Below, piece by piece: positions 23,232 to 33,871 of a stretch of DNA of 64,000 nt. The position numbers and the translations under genes were made by a program. The notes beneath the pieces were generated by a model, which ran no database searches, had not been told where the DNA came from, and saw only the letters and a program-made list of their open reading frames with translations. Position 1 is the first letter of the stretch; the number at the start of each line of letters is the position of its first letter. The DNA comes from Cordilura impudica (lineage: Eukaryota; Arthropoda; Insecta; Diptera; Scathophagidae): positions 9,290,668 to 9,354,667 of the forward strand of contig OY821519.1 of assembly GCA_963682025.1 (NCBI GenBank), read 5' to 3'.

Positions 23232-23598
23232 CTAGCAGATTCCAGCGCTCGAAATACGAGTGCAAATTCTAGGCAGCTTTATTTTTCAACTTAGCCAGTT
23301 CACAAACCAACTCTTTTATGATTTATTAATATTGTGAATGAAGATAATAAACTCATTAACGAACACATTAACAAATTTAATAAAACACACATAGCATATG
23401 TATAATTTTATGTATGTATTAGTAGGAACTTTAAATGCAATTTACTCAAAATAAAAGAAAAAATTTAAAAATCTGTAAATCTGCAAAACGGCTAAAATGA
23501 AAGACCTTTCAAATAATATACGTTTGCTCAAAATCGGAATAAAACGATAGAACAAAACATCGGTCACAAGAGATCGCCTAGCCTATTAATATTATAGA
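23232..23598 (-). mobile_element. Non-autonomous Helitron, 367 bp
   Basis: Full-length copy on the minus strand, with TC start and CTAG end followed by T. It lies inside the segment bounded by the 22.6/27.7-kb inverted repeats. Confidence 0.75.
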
Positions 23599-24390
23599 TA
23601 TATGATATGCTTGCAGCACAATGAATAGCGGTAATAAAGTATACATGAATAAATAAAAATGAAAAGATTATCGCTAAAATATATGGATAATGAAGAAAAG
23701 CAAAGGTATCCATACATCGCTATCTGAATCGTATACACAAATCGACAATTTTTTTGTTTACGATTTTGTTTTCCCAATATGCTGAACGATATACCAAGGA
23801 AAAATTGAAATTAAACGTAATCGCACGTGATGAGCTCGTTCGCTCATATATTACCATACCACATAGGGCTTGCTAGAAGAAATATTTGGCCAAAATAATT
23901 TTAAAGCCATATTTATACTTTTATTAAAGAAACAGCATTTACAATCAAGCTTACGCTTATCTTCTTAAGTTTGGATCAATTTCTAAGGTTTAAAAACCAT
24001 TTAACCATTTCATGCATATGTTGTATATATACAAAAAAAATTTTTTTGTAAAATTTAATTTTCTAACGCTATATTTATAAAAACGAAGTGTGTCAAAAGC
24101 CATTGTTTGAGTTTTGTGTCCAGCTTAAATCTGAATAAAAAAATTTTTTAAAAAAAATGTGTACAGCAAAAAAAAGTCAAAAATAAAAAAAAAAAATTTT
24201 TGCGCTTTTTTTTCCTTATTAGGGTTTAATATAGTCCGAAAAAATCCAAAAAGCAATCTTTTTTAAATCTAATTCAAATGTTTCATCGAATGATCAAGAA
24301 AAACAGTTTAATTTTAATAGAAATCCTAGTTTCCTTATATTTTATGAACTTCATATATTCAATGCGTAATAATTTTAAAATAACTTTATA

Positions 24391-26571
24391 TTATAATTCA
24401 CTTTCCAAAACTAAATTTTCTTTCTTACATTCTTCATCATACTCATCATCAGTACTTTCATCTAGGTGCACTTGCTGATCCTGTAAAGATAATTCAGGGG
24501 GATCCTCACACTTTAACATTTCGATAACTTCTGGTAAAAGGGCCGGACGTTTTCTTTGGTGAACTCGTGTGTTTATTCGAAGAGATGATATTAATGGATC
24601 TGATGTATCCATTGCTCTATTAAATACGTCGAAAGGTTTATCACTACGATTTGTTCTGCGAGCGTGGCATAACCTATCACTTTTGTATATTTTATGCCGT
24701 GATTCCGTAGCATCCTCAGCAAAATATCACTGTGTTCTACATTATTTGTTTAGAGTGCACAAGAACTTTATGTACAGTTGGTGTCTTGGAAATATTCAGC
24801 CGTTTTAAAGCAGTTAGTTTCAAACTTATCTAAATCTAAAGGAAACTGACAGGACAAACATATTAGTATAATCCTTAGACGAAATATTAAATCTTCATCA
24901 ACTGAAGTAATTTTTGAAAATATAGCATGCACAACGACGTGTGTTTCCATCATTCGTGCTACCAAAACCACCAACTTTTGGAAGATCCACATGAAGACCA
25001 AGTTCTGCCCAAAATGCATTTTGGATTTTCTTTTTATTTTTGTTTACTGCTTTTTATCTTCTTCATCTTTTATCTGCCATTTCTTTACATCACTTTTATA
25101 GCCTAAGTGCAAAAGAAATTCAAAAAATCTAATCTAGCAATGCAATGGACTTAGACCGTACTTTAAATTGCTTTCAATGGGTTTAAAATTTTCGGAAGTA
25201 TAATCCTTCACATTAATAAAATCTTTGGGAGTAGCGCCGCATATTGAACAAGTTTGATTAGATTTAGTTCCGGTTAGAGTATTTAAAACTTTTCCATCTA
25301 TTACTGTAAGATACAATTTGAACGCTATTTCAACAGTTTTGCCATCTTCTTTAATTTTAGATTTTCTAAACGAGCAATTTGTTAACTTAAATCAGCTGCT
25401 TCATTCAAAATAACCTCCTTTGTTTCTTTGATAAATTCAAGTTCTAAGGGCCGACACAATTTTGTGGACTGTGGAGTGATATTATTCCAAAGAGGGTTTC
25501 CTAAAGTGTCAAGAAGTCTCAAAGGTACCACTGTTGTTGCGAAAAGAGATAAGCTCGCATCACGAGATGTACTTGGCTCATGAAAACCTTGCTTGAACTG
25601 AGCTTGACCAGTGCTGCTATCAAACCCGTAGCTCAAAATTAGTTCACTGAACATATAGTTTGTTTTTTTGTTATTCATAACTGACACAAAAACGTCCTTT
25701 TGCATCTCCACTATTCTTGACGATGTATGAATTAGAAGCATCTGTAAGGGAACCTTTGCTATTGAATCTCCAACAGTGATGCCATCTGGTCTGCACTTAT
25801 TTTTCGCAGCCATGACGGTAAAATGTCAGAGTTTCTTGCCTTACTTTCAAGGCGAATTTGTAAAATTATTTTCTAGAAGAAATGCTAATGCCTCCTCGTT
25901 CGAAAACGGATTTGGTGTTTTCACTTCTTCTGAACATAGTTTTTTTATTTTTGATGGTCTCGTATGGCTTTCAATAGTTTTCTTAAGAACAGCTGCTAAA
26001 TCATTTTTACCTCGCTTACGAGCCGACATAGCTGCTGCTTGAACTAATAAATCAGTTTCATAATCCTTGGATTGTGAAAGTTCCGCTGCTTCCCTTCTTT
26101 TACTGCGGTCTGACTTTTCTGTAAATTATAGTCGGGGACGCCCAGCTCATTCAGACCCAATCTTTTTTGGATCGTCTATTACCTCGAACTGACATTCAGC
26201 CTCCGAAGCACTTTTTTTTTTTTCGGACCATCAAAGATTGCTTCAGAAATAAGCCAATTCGCATATTTCTCATTAAAAACATCTAATCTTCTATGGCACT
26301 TTTCCCATTTAATTTTCAAATTTTTACAAAGCAAGCGGACTTTCTCTGAGTACTGATCAGATTTGTCTTTGTCTTCAATTTTTTCCAGTATATGCTTAAG
26401 AATGAGAGTGTACTTTTCTTCTTTGTTTGTGTGTTTTATCCACATTTGAAAAATCTCGACATTTTTAAGGTTGATGTTATCTAAAACAAGAATCACAAAA
26501 AAAGAATTTCGGAAAATGGGCCTTATAAGTACTAAAAAAAAAATTAAAATTTTTTTTAAACTAACAAACAT
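24391..26571 (-). pseudogene. Transib-type (RAG1-related) transposase, near full-length but broken
   Basis: Minus-strand pieces occur in the order of a Transib transposase: an N-terminal region (26571-25850), then CRPDGITVGDSIAKVPLQML (~25,790) and YGFDSSTGQAQFKQ, whose Asp codon lies near 25,620. Next come LFATTVVPLRLL and KLCRPLELEFIKET (~25,550-25,430). VIDGKVLNTLTG with TCSICGAT, a Cys-x2-Cys pair (~25,300-25,230), is followed by YGLSPLHC (~25,145). Then come SVDEDLIFRLRIIL (~24,890) and AEDATESRHKIYKSDR (~24,710), the catalytic Glu region, and MDTSDPLISSL near the C-terminus (~24,600). The family makes 5-bp staggered hairpin cuts and shares a core with RAG1. At least four frame changes and stops mean it is dead. 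Family assignment is from motif recall. Confidence 0.7.
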
Positions 26572-26589
26572 TTTTTATAAAATTTAAAA

Positions 26590-26960
26590 ATATTTTTTTT
26601 TTTTTTAAATAAATTTTTAAATTTTTTGCAAAGTTATCCACGTATACCCTGGCTACATTTTTGTAGAATACTAGTAGTAAGAAATTTTGATTCCCTGCAA
26701 GGTATACTCAAAAACTTTTGAGGCACAAAGTGATTTTCGTGTGCTTAGACATGCTCAGATTGTATCACTATGTTCACAAAAGTTGTTCGCATATGCCGTG
26801 GCTACATTTTTGTAGAACATTGTTAGTACAAAATTTGGACATAAATAACCGAAATCAGAAAAAAAAAAAACGGATGTGCTATGACCCTCGATCAAAAGTT
26901 GCTTCAAGAGCACCGTGTACGGCATATAAAAAGATGAATATCTCAAAATAGCAAATGTTC
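26590..26960. other. Non-coding stretch with a repeated GTGGCTACATTTTTGTAGAA-type block
   Basis: The block CTGGCTACATTTTTGTAGAA at about 26649 recurs as GTGGCTACATTTTTGTAGAA at about 26799. No coding sequence. Confidence 0.4.
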
Positions 26961-27754
26961 GCAATTCAAGCTAAGGTGAAATGAAAAATATACATCAATA
27001 TCTTCGTTTCTTTTTTAGTCGTATGCCAGCCGAACTGAGCCGAAATTTTAAAACTCTACGTAAATTTAAAAATCGTAAAAAATTCATAAATTTTATAATA
27101 CACCAACATATCGATATTTATTCACTTCACCTTAAATATTTTAATTTTTTTTATTTTCCATTTTAAACTTTAGAAATTACTATTTTTTTTTAAAAAACTA
27201 GAAAATATTTAAAAATTTAAAAAAAACACCTTCACTCAACTATTTTTTCGAGTGGACTGAAGTTTATCAACTTTAATGCTGTAATGTTAAACGGTAAATT
27301 GCAATTTAAAAAAAAAAAAAAAAAACAAAATGCATTTGTGGTTAATCTGCTGTCTTCGCTATTAGATTACAACAACAAAATTATAATCGTAGCCCATGTA
27401 AAATATTTAGTTTTGGCCAAAAATTTGAATTTTGGGACATTTGTGCATACGTTTCAACGCAAACGCAAAGTACCGTATGTTATAGGAGGATTTTCAGATT
27501 TTTATCTCTTATACGTCATTGTGGTCGGCAAAGATTCGAGTTTACGTCGAGAATCGTTCACTTCGCGTTTACGTCTAAAATTCGTTTTTTTTTTTCGATT
27601 TTCCGGTACCAATTATATTTCAGAAACTCATCGTTTTGGAACATTGTAGAACTGTCCTAGAACAATTTAAAACAATCTTCAAAAAATTTTATTTACAAAA
27701 ATGGAGGGCTAACTTCGCACACTTCCGAATGTATCCCTCAATGAATATAAATAA

Positions 27755-28131
27755 TCTATAATATTAATAGGCTAGGCGATTTCTTGTGACTGATGTTTTG
27801 TTCTACCATTTTATCCCGATTTTGACGAAACGTACATTATTTGAAAGGTATTTCTTTTTGCCCGATTTGCAGATTTACAGATTTTTAATTTTTTTCCTCT
27901 ATCTTGAGTAAATTGCATTTAAAGTTGCTACTTAGACATACATAAAATTAAACAATGCCATGTGTGTGTTTATTCGATTTGTGAATGTGTTTGTAATAAA
28001 AATGAGTTTGTTTTTTGTGTTTATTTGTTAATTGACTATAATTGATTACCATACTTTTAGGACCTTTATTTAATGAAAAAATAAAATTTCCTAGAATTTG
28101 AGTTCGAATTTCGAGGGCTGGAATCTGCTAG
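27755..28131 (+). mobile_element. Non-autonomous Helitron, 377 bp
   Basis: TC start after A, terminal hairpin, and CTAG end before T. It lies 12 bp outside the right arm of the 22.6-27.7-kb inverted-repeat segment. Confidence 0.8.
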
Positions 28132-30535
28132 TTTGATATAAATATCTTTAAGTAGGAAAAAAAACGGTTTTTTTTTTTGAGATATTGTGTTTAACTTAAA
28201 CTATTTTATGTTAATAATTTTTTCATTTTTAAATAAATAAAACATATAAATTTTGAAATTAATAAAAGAATTTTTTGTTTTTTTTTTGGTATGACCATTG
28301 AAGTCGTCAAAAATAGGTTTTGTTAAAAGTTTCCATTGTATTGTCACTCACTGTAGCTTTTTTCTTTTGTACAATGGCTGTTATTGCACAATACAATTTA
28401 AGTGAAGCACGAATTTTGTAATATTTACAGTAAAAGACACATACACACACACACCGTAAGCTTTGATAACTTGAATATATCTTATCTTATCTTATAATCG
28501 AAAATTCAAAAAGTATTTTATAATTCGAATAATGTAAGAATTTGCGATGTTTAATTAATGTTTAAAAAGCTATTCAAAAATAGTGTAAATTTTTGCCTTC
28601 TCCGAATTAAGTCTTAAGAATGTTGAACAAAACGAACCATAACCGCTAAAATAGTTTTTCGTCCTTCGATTTAAATCGATAACTTTTGTCATTGGCATTA
28701 TCTGTCAAAATGTCAGAGTTATACGAACTACCGTTAGGAATTTACAGCAAAAACTATTTCGTTTAAATGCACACTCTTAAATGTGTTTACATACTTAAGA
28801 TAAAGCAATGATAATTGGAAACAAACGTTCCCTTGTAAAACTTTGATTTTGCCACTTAAGCTTTTTTCGCGGTCATGCCTCAATAGTTGCATTCATTTCG
28901 TCCAAAGAGTTTTCATAAAAAAGTTGTTGTTTTTAATTTCGTTCATTTTGCCGTATGTATTATATTTACAAAGAACATTTCTTTAAAATTAAGTTTGGTC
29001 CCTCAAATCATAATTATGTTACAAGGTGTTACATTCAATCCTTTTTTTTCAAGAATTACCACACAAAATATTTTGTGTTTATATATCCAGAATTTAAGGA
29101 CACAAATTACAAAACTCCACAAAAGCAAAACAAAAAAAAAAAAAACAAAAAGAAAGAAACAATTTAGTGATAATAAACTTAAGTCAAGCGTAAGTGACAC
29201 CACCCACTTGGTGGTGTAGAATAGTAAGAGTACAAGAAAATATCCTGCCACAACCACCAACACAAGCACAGCACTAACACCCATCATCACATTCAAAACT
29301 CAAAAGCAAAAAATTAAAAACTTTTCAGTGAAAGCAAAAGTTGTGGCGGTCTTTAAGATTATTTGCTATTTTCTTGTTTTAGTTTTGTTGCGAGATTTCT
29401 GGTAAAAATGAATTTGTTGCAATAATTTTTCACGCGACTACTAAAGGAACCACAGACAGAGTCCAACTGTAGCTAAAGCTTTGTGAAATAGAGTAACACA
29501 GCCCAAAATACCAACAGCAAAAAACTTCCTTCCAAAAGAGTTGATGGCATAAAATGAGCATGTTTTTGAATATTGTAAGCAAGAGTAGGACCAGTTTAGA
29601 ATAAAAGAACGAACAAAAAAAATACATCACTTACATATAATTTTCCCTAATAGAATTATTTTTGAAAGCATTTTTCACACTTTTTGCATAATTTAGATTC
29701 TTTTTAAAATACAAATGTTGCAAATGTGGCTCTGGTTGAGAATCTTGAGAAATTGTAAACAATATAATCTAAGTGACCATTTTAAGGAACAGTTTTGTAC
29801 GACACCGATAATCTTAGAGAGAGGGTGTTATTTTTATTTATATATTTCTTTTTTTTCTGCTGGTTCTTGTTTTTCATTTTGTGGTTTTGAAATTTTGTTC
29901 TCTTTCTAGCACTCAAAGGTAAACAGACACAGTAATTAAAAATGTCACTATGCTAAGCTGGAAGTACAATGTACAATGGCAAAAAAAAAGAAAAAACAAT
30001 AACAACATAAAATACCGGACAATTGTGTTTAAATGTAATAAATAGGCGTAACATTGGAATAGACTGTCTTGCTGTGCTTCTTCTTCGTTTACGTTTTTGT
30101 GTTGCTCCCTCATTAATATACATTCATACATAGAAAAGTCAGCCGAGCAGCTCTTTGGAGAAAACTATGGTTGTTAAAACACCAACAATTTCCGCATTAC
30201 TCTACATAACCATACATATGTATATCCATACATTCAAGCTAAGTAACTAACCAACAAATCACCTCACCAGAACTCTTTAAATCAAATCAAAACAAATCTA
30301 CTCTTTTCACGACAAAATTACTCTCTCATTCTCTGTACTTACTTTCCAGTCGACTAAAAAAAATCCAATATGAATTTTGATGTTATTTCTTTCTAACTTA
30401 GCATTGCGATGGCCGCCACTATCTCTTGCTATCCTAAGCCGTTATTTGTACACCTCAGTTCATTCAGAACTCTCGCATTCTCTATCTCTCTCTTTCTTTT
30501 ATATTGTTAGCTATTTAAGTTTCAACTTATTGCTG
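28132..30535. other. vvl upstream region, non-coding
   Basis: AT-rich with no gene. From about 28,860 it becomes more mixed in composition, and I see none of the window's repeat families in it, as might be expected near a developmental gene. A hairpin ACACCACC-CACTT-GGTGGTGT lies at 29197-29217. Enhancers are plausible by analogy with Drosophila vvl but none can be shown from one sequence. Confidence 0.45.
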
Positions 30536-30645
30536 CCTCTCTCTGGCAAGCTCTCTTGGAATATATTTTATATAAAATAAATGCTTGTTCTTCATGTTTG
30601 TTCGTTAGTCAGTTCAAATGCGTGTGTATAGTAGTCAGTCGTCTT
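30536..30645 (+). promoter_or_regulatory. Candidate vvl core promoter
   Basis: CTCTCTCTGG and AGCTCTCTTGG (GAGA-factor-like) precede TATAAAATA at 30571-30579 and an arthropod initiator TCAGTTC at 30609-30615. AGTCG follows at +27 relative to the initiator A, one base off the usual DPE position, and the TATA-initiator spacing is about ten bases longer than usual. If this is used, the 5' UTR is about 1.05 kb. Weak evidence; no transcript data. Confidence 0.3.
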
Positions 30646-31656
30646 ATTGTTGTTTGTTTGTTTGTTTTTTTTTGTTTCTATGTGGCTTGTGTGCCTTGTG
30701 TGTGGATATCTGTAGTAGTTTCTTGCCTTCTGCTTGCTCTCTGTACCTTCGTTTGACGATGCATGACGTTAGTTCACTTCGATAGCTCCACGAGTTTGCA
30801 CGTGAATTTATTAAACACTCCGCATTAAAATTAGAAAAATATTCTTTTTAGTTACAAAAAAAAAAAACCCCCCAAAAGAAAAAAAATGAAAATTTATTTT
30901 GAATGAAATTCCAAAAAAATAATAGATTTATACAAACACTTCTTTCGAACAACTTCAGCATTAAACATCTCGTTAACGTTAATTCTAACTGAAACTGGAG
31001 TAACGGCGCGTTTGTTAAAAACAAAATCGTGAATGTGAAATGAAAGCATAAAAAATAAATTATTAATAAATAATTTAATTGTTTACTACAAATGTTAAAA
31101 TACAGCAGCAAATTGTTAAAACAATCAATTGAAAAAACAAATAAACAACAACAAATAAGGAAAATAATTTAATTGATATTGAAAAAATGATAAATATTGA
31201 AAAAGTAAAAAATATATAAAAAAAAATATTTTATAAAAGTGCTTAACATTAAATATTTAAAAAGCTGTGAAAAATTTTTATTATAAAATAAAGAAAAAAA
31301 AAGCCGTCGGTTTTGTGACCCATCATACAACCAACACCTGACAATTTTTTTTTTACAACTTGTTGCTATTTGGTGAAAATTTTTAATTGTTGGAAATTTA
31401 TTCATCATTGCGTTTATTGTTGTTGAGCTTTGCTTTTTTTCGAAAAAGCCGCTCAACCTTTTACTGGACATAATTCTCGTTTGCTTTCGTTACGACGCAA
31501 GACTTCAAGACGGTTGCCTCACGGTTTGAGTGGAATGAGCATAGGGACCCTGGTCTTTCTTTTGACCGATCGGTTTTCAAAGTCGTTAAACTGAGCCCCA
31601 ATTTGGAGCCCTACCCCGCCAGCGTGGAGGGCCTGAACAGCCCTAGAGCGGTGGGG

Positions 31657-32943
31657 ATGGCCGCCACCTCATACATGACACCGTCCAGCGGTGATCTGGA
31701 CATGGCTTTAGGCGGTGGTTATCACACCTCATCGCCGCGGTCGGCCGCAGATGCTGGTGAAATGAAATATATGCAACACCACCATCATCATCATGCCGCA
31801 GCAGCGGCCGCAGCCGCTCATCATCAATTACCCTCATCGCCTAGTCCCAGTACTATAGGTGCAGGCGGTGGAGGTTCCGGTTCTGGTGTATCAGCCAGTT
31901 TAAGTTCAGTTACACCCACCGGTGGTTTAGGCTCAAATCCCTGGACTTCATTACCTCCCACAGATCCCTGGGCTTTGCAGTCACATCATTCTCACCATCA
32001 TGCTGCCGATGCTGTCAAACAGGAAATGTCACATCTTTCACAACAACACAGAGTACAACAGGGTATGGTCTCTCCACATGCCTGGCATGCTCCAGTTCAT
32101 GCTGCTGCTCACTATGCTCCCACGGGAGGATCACCGTTGCAATATCATCATGCCATGAATGGCATGCTACATCCCGGCCATCCTGCCCATCATCAAGGTG
32201 TGGCGCCTTTACATCATGCCTTAAGAGGGGAATCGCCTTCTCTACCCATACACCCCCATCACATGCATGGCGATCGTGACGTCAGTGGTGGTGAAGAGGA
32301 TACACCCACATCCGACGACTTGGAGGCATTTGCCAAACAATTCAAACAACGCCGAATAAAATTGGGTTTCACACAAGCCGATGTGGGTCTGGCGTTAGGA
32401 ACGCTCTATGGCAACGTTTTCTCCCAAACTACCATCTGCCGATTTGAGGCTTTACAATTGAGCTTTAAGAATATGTGCAAACTGAAGCCTTTGCTACAAA
32501 AATGGCTCGAAGAAGCCGATTCTACGACAGGCTCCCCGACCAGCATCGATAAGATTGCGGCCCAGGGTAGAAAACGTAAGAAGCGCACTAGCATAGAGGT
32601 CAGTGTTAAGGGAGCGCTCGAACAACATTTCCACAAACAGCCAAAGCCTTCTGCTCAAGAAATCACTGCTCTAGCCGATAGTTTACAGCTCGAAAAGGAA
32701 GTGGTGCGAGTGTGGTTCTGCAATCGCCGACAAAAAGAAAAACGAATGACGCCGCCCAACACAATGGGCGGTGATATGATGGATGGTATGCCGCCCGGTC
32801 ATATGCATGGACATGGTGGCTATCATCCGCATCATGATATGCATGGCAGTCCCATGGGTACACATTCACATAGCCACAGTCCGCCCATGCTAAGTCCACA
32901 AAATATGCAATCGGCGGCGGCTCATCAGTTGACGGCCCACTAG
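31657..32943 (+). CDS. vvl: POU-homeodomain transcription factor Ventral veins lacking / Drifter, 428 aa
   Basis: Class III POU protein (Brn/Cf1a type) that binds octamer-like DNA in the nucleus. In Drosophila it directs tracheal, midline-glia and neuronal development and regulates steroidogenic and immune genes. The N-terminal half is low-complexity (His runs near 41-46, Ala run 47-54, then Gly/Ser and His/Pro). The POU-specific domain spans about residues 216-290 ([20 protein letters not shown]...), followed by a short linker and the homeodomain at about 305-364. It ends [11 protein letters not shown], with Trp353, Phe354, Cys355 and Asn356 as recognition-helix residues. The tail is Met/His/Pro-rich. 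The frame is open upstream to 31474, but the first ATG is 31657, giving MAATSYMTP as I recall for Drosophila Vvl, with near-identical length. The gene is intronless, as in Drosophila. Stop is UAG followed by C, with a long in-frame extension. Confidence 0.95.
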   Translation: MAATSYMTPSSGDLDMALGGGYHTSSPRSAADAGEMKYMQHHHHHHAAAAAAAAHHQLPSSPSPSTIGAGGGGSGSGVSASLSSVTPTGGLGSNPWTSLPPTDPWALQSHHSHHHAADAVKQEMSHLSQQHRVQQGMVSPHAWHAPVHAAAHYAPTGGSPLQYHHAMNGMLHPGHPAHHQGVAPLHHALRGESPSLPIHPHHMHGDRDVSGGEEDTPTSDDLEAFAKQFKQRRIKLGFTQADVGLALGTLYGNVFSQTTICRFEALQLSFKNMCKLKPLLQKWLEEADSTTGSPTSIDKIAAQGRKRKKRTSIEVSVKGALEQHFHKQPKPSAQEITALADSLQLEKEVVRVWFCNRRQKEKRMTPPNTMGGDMMDGMPPGHMHGHGGYHPHHDMHGSPMGTHSHSHSPPMLSPQNMQSAAAHQLTAH

Positions 32944-33765
32944 CAATCAGAAATCCAGGAGTCGAATTCAGCTGCAGCTGCGTCAACTCCTGCCTCCCTA
33001 CTTCAACAGCAACAACAACAACAGCAACAACAACAACAGCAACAACATAGCCAGCATCAACAACAGCATCAACAACAGCATGGACCCAATACACCCTCGT
33101 CATCGGCTGGTTCCTCGGCGACCATGACTACAAATGTGATGTCGCCACAAAGTCCACTGGGATCGGCAAATAATAACAATAACAACAACAACAATAACAT
33201 CAACAATAACAACAACAACAACAATAATAACGATAACGAGCATTTAACACAGGTTAAACAACAACAGCAACAACAAGCCTCTTCCATAGCAGCCGCTGCA
33301 GCAGCTGCCATGTACATAGATCCCATGCGCTATCACAATGCCGCCGCTCACCATCACCACCATCAACATCCTCATCTAAATCCCGCCCATCATCCACATC
33401 TCTTTCACACTAGCGATCAGGCCTTGCAACATTCCTCCGCACATCACCAGCATCTGCAACAACCGCAAGCCTCGCCGGGTGGCAACAGTAGCAGCGGTGT
33501 TTTGCAAGCTTCCTCCTCGGCAGCCTCACCATCATCGGTTTCCTCGGCGCTGGGCGTTAGTGGAGCAGCCGGTATGCATCATTTAAACCTGAATCCTCAC
33601 TCTCTGCACCATCACCAGCACCAGCAGCAGCATCATCATCATCACCAGCAGCAGCAACAACAATTGCATGCCCGTCGTCTCTTCGAATGGAGTCTGCAAT
33701 TTGGAGCGGCCGCTGGGCCCGGAGCAGTACGGCATTTTAATAGCTTTGGCGGTTCGGGCGAATAG
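32944..33765 (+). CDS. vvl: In-frame readthrough extension of Vvl, 273 codons
   Basis: Directly after UAG 32941-32943 the same frame continues without a stop to UAG 33763-33765. The translation begins QSEIQESNSAAAASTPASLL, then has a Gln run (codons 21-34), a Gln/His segment, a Ser-rich stretch, a poly-Asn run (~33169-33237), Gln, Ala and His runs, and LHARRLFEWSLQFG near the end. Codons favour C/G in the third position (CAG, CAC, GCC, TCC), as in the main CDS and unlike the flanking AT-rich DNA. With readthrough the product would be 702 residues. Stop-codon readthrough producing a long isoform has been reported for Drosophila drifter. Alternative: an assembly error at the stop, or ancient coding sequence now silent. 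Confidence 0.75.
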   Translation, partial: QSEIQESNSAAAASTPASLLQQQQQQQQQQQQQQHSQHQQQHQQQHGPNTPSSSAGSSATMTTNVMSPQSPLGSANNNNNNNNNNINNNNNNNNNNDNEHLTQVKQQQQQQASSIAAAAAAAMYIDPMRYHNAAAHHHHHQHPHLNPAHHPHLFHTSDQALQHSSAHHQHLQQPQASPGGNSSSGVLQASSSAASPSSVSSALGVSGAAGMHHLNLNPHSLHHHQHQQQHHHHHQQQQQQLHARRLFEWSLQFGAAAGPGAVRHFNSFGGSGE

Positions 33766-33871
33766 CATACAACAGCTGCTGCTGCGGCAGCAGCCTCAGC
33801 CGCATGGTTTGGTTATGAATCGTCTTAAAAGTTCAGAAGAGATCACCATGAAAAACGACTTTCTCGATTAG
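33766..33871 (+). other. Coding-looking tail beyond the second stop
   Basis: Two frames stay open. In the vvl frame, 20 more Ala-rich codons run to TAA at 33826-33828, after a second UAG-C. In the next frame (phase of 33668), codons 33752-33871 read NSIQQLLLRQQPQPHGLVMN and then RLKSSEEITMKNDFLD before TAG, which looks more like a genuine protein end. This could reflect a frameshift, an indel in the CAN repeats, or chance. Confidence 0.35.

Larger units (their letters stand above)
22584..27742. mobile_element. ~5.2-kb segment bounded by ~160-bp inverted repeats, enclosing a Transib pseudogene
   Basis: Left arm 22584-22744 and right arm 27583-27742 are inverse copies. Shared blocks are AAGTTAGCCC, TTTTTTGAAGATTGTT, ACAATGTTCCAAAA and GATGAGTTTCT. 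Between them lie the Transib-like pseudogene, a Helitron and T-rich simple sequence. The arms are much longer than usual Transib TIRs, so the arms and the transposase may be unrelated layers. Confidence 0.5.

Noticed and set aside
24391..26571. A RAG1 host gene rather than a transposon
   Set aside because: Several frameshifts, multiple copies in the window and Transib-specific phrases indicate a transposon remnant.
31603..31656. Longer N-terminus for Vvl starting at TTG 31603
   Set aside because: No ATG in this extension; the ATG at 31657 gives the MAATSYMTP start recalled for Drosophila Vvl.
32406..33326. Long antisense frames opposite vvl (Val-, Leu- and Cys-rich)
   Set aside because: They are complements of His/Gln/Asn codon repeats and the POU coding strand; no independent domain.
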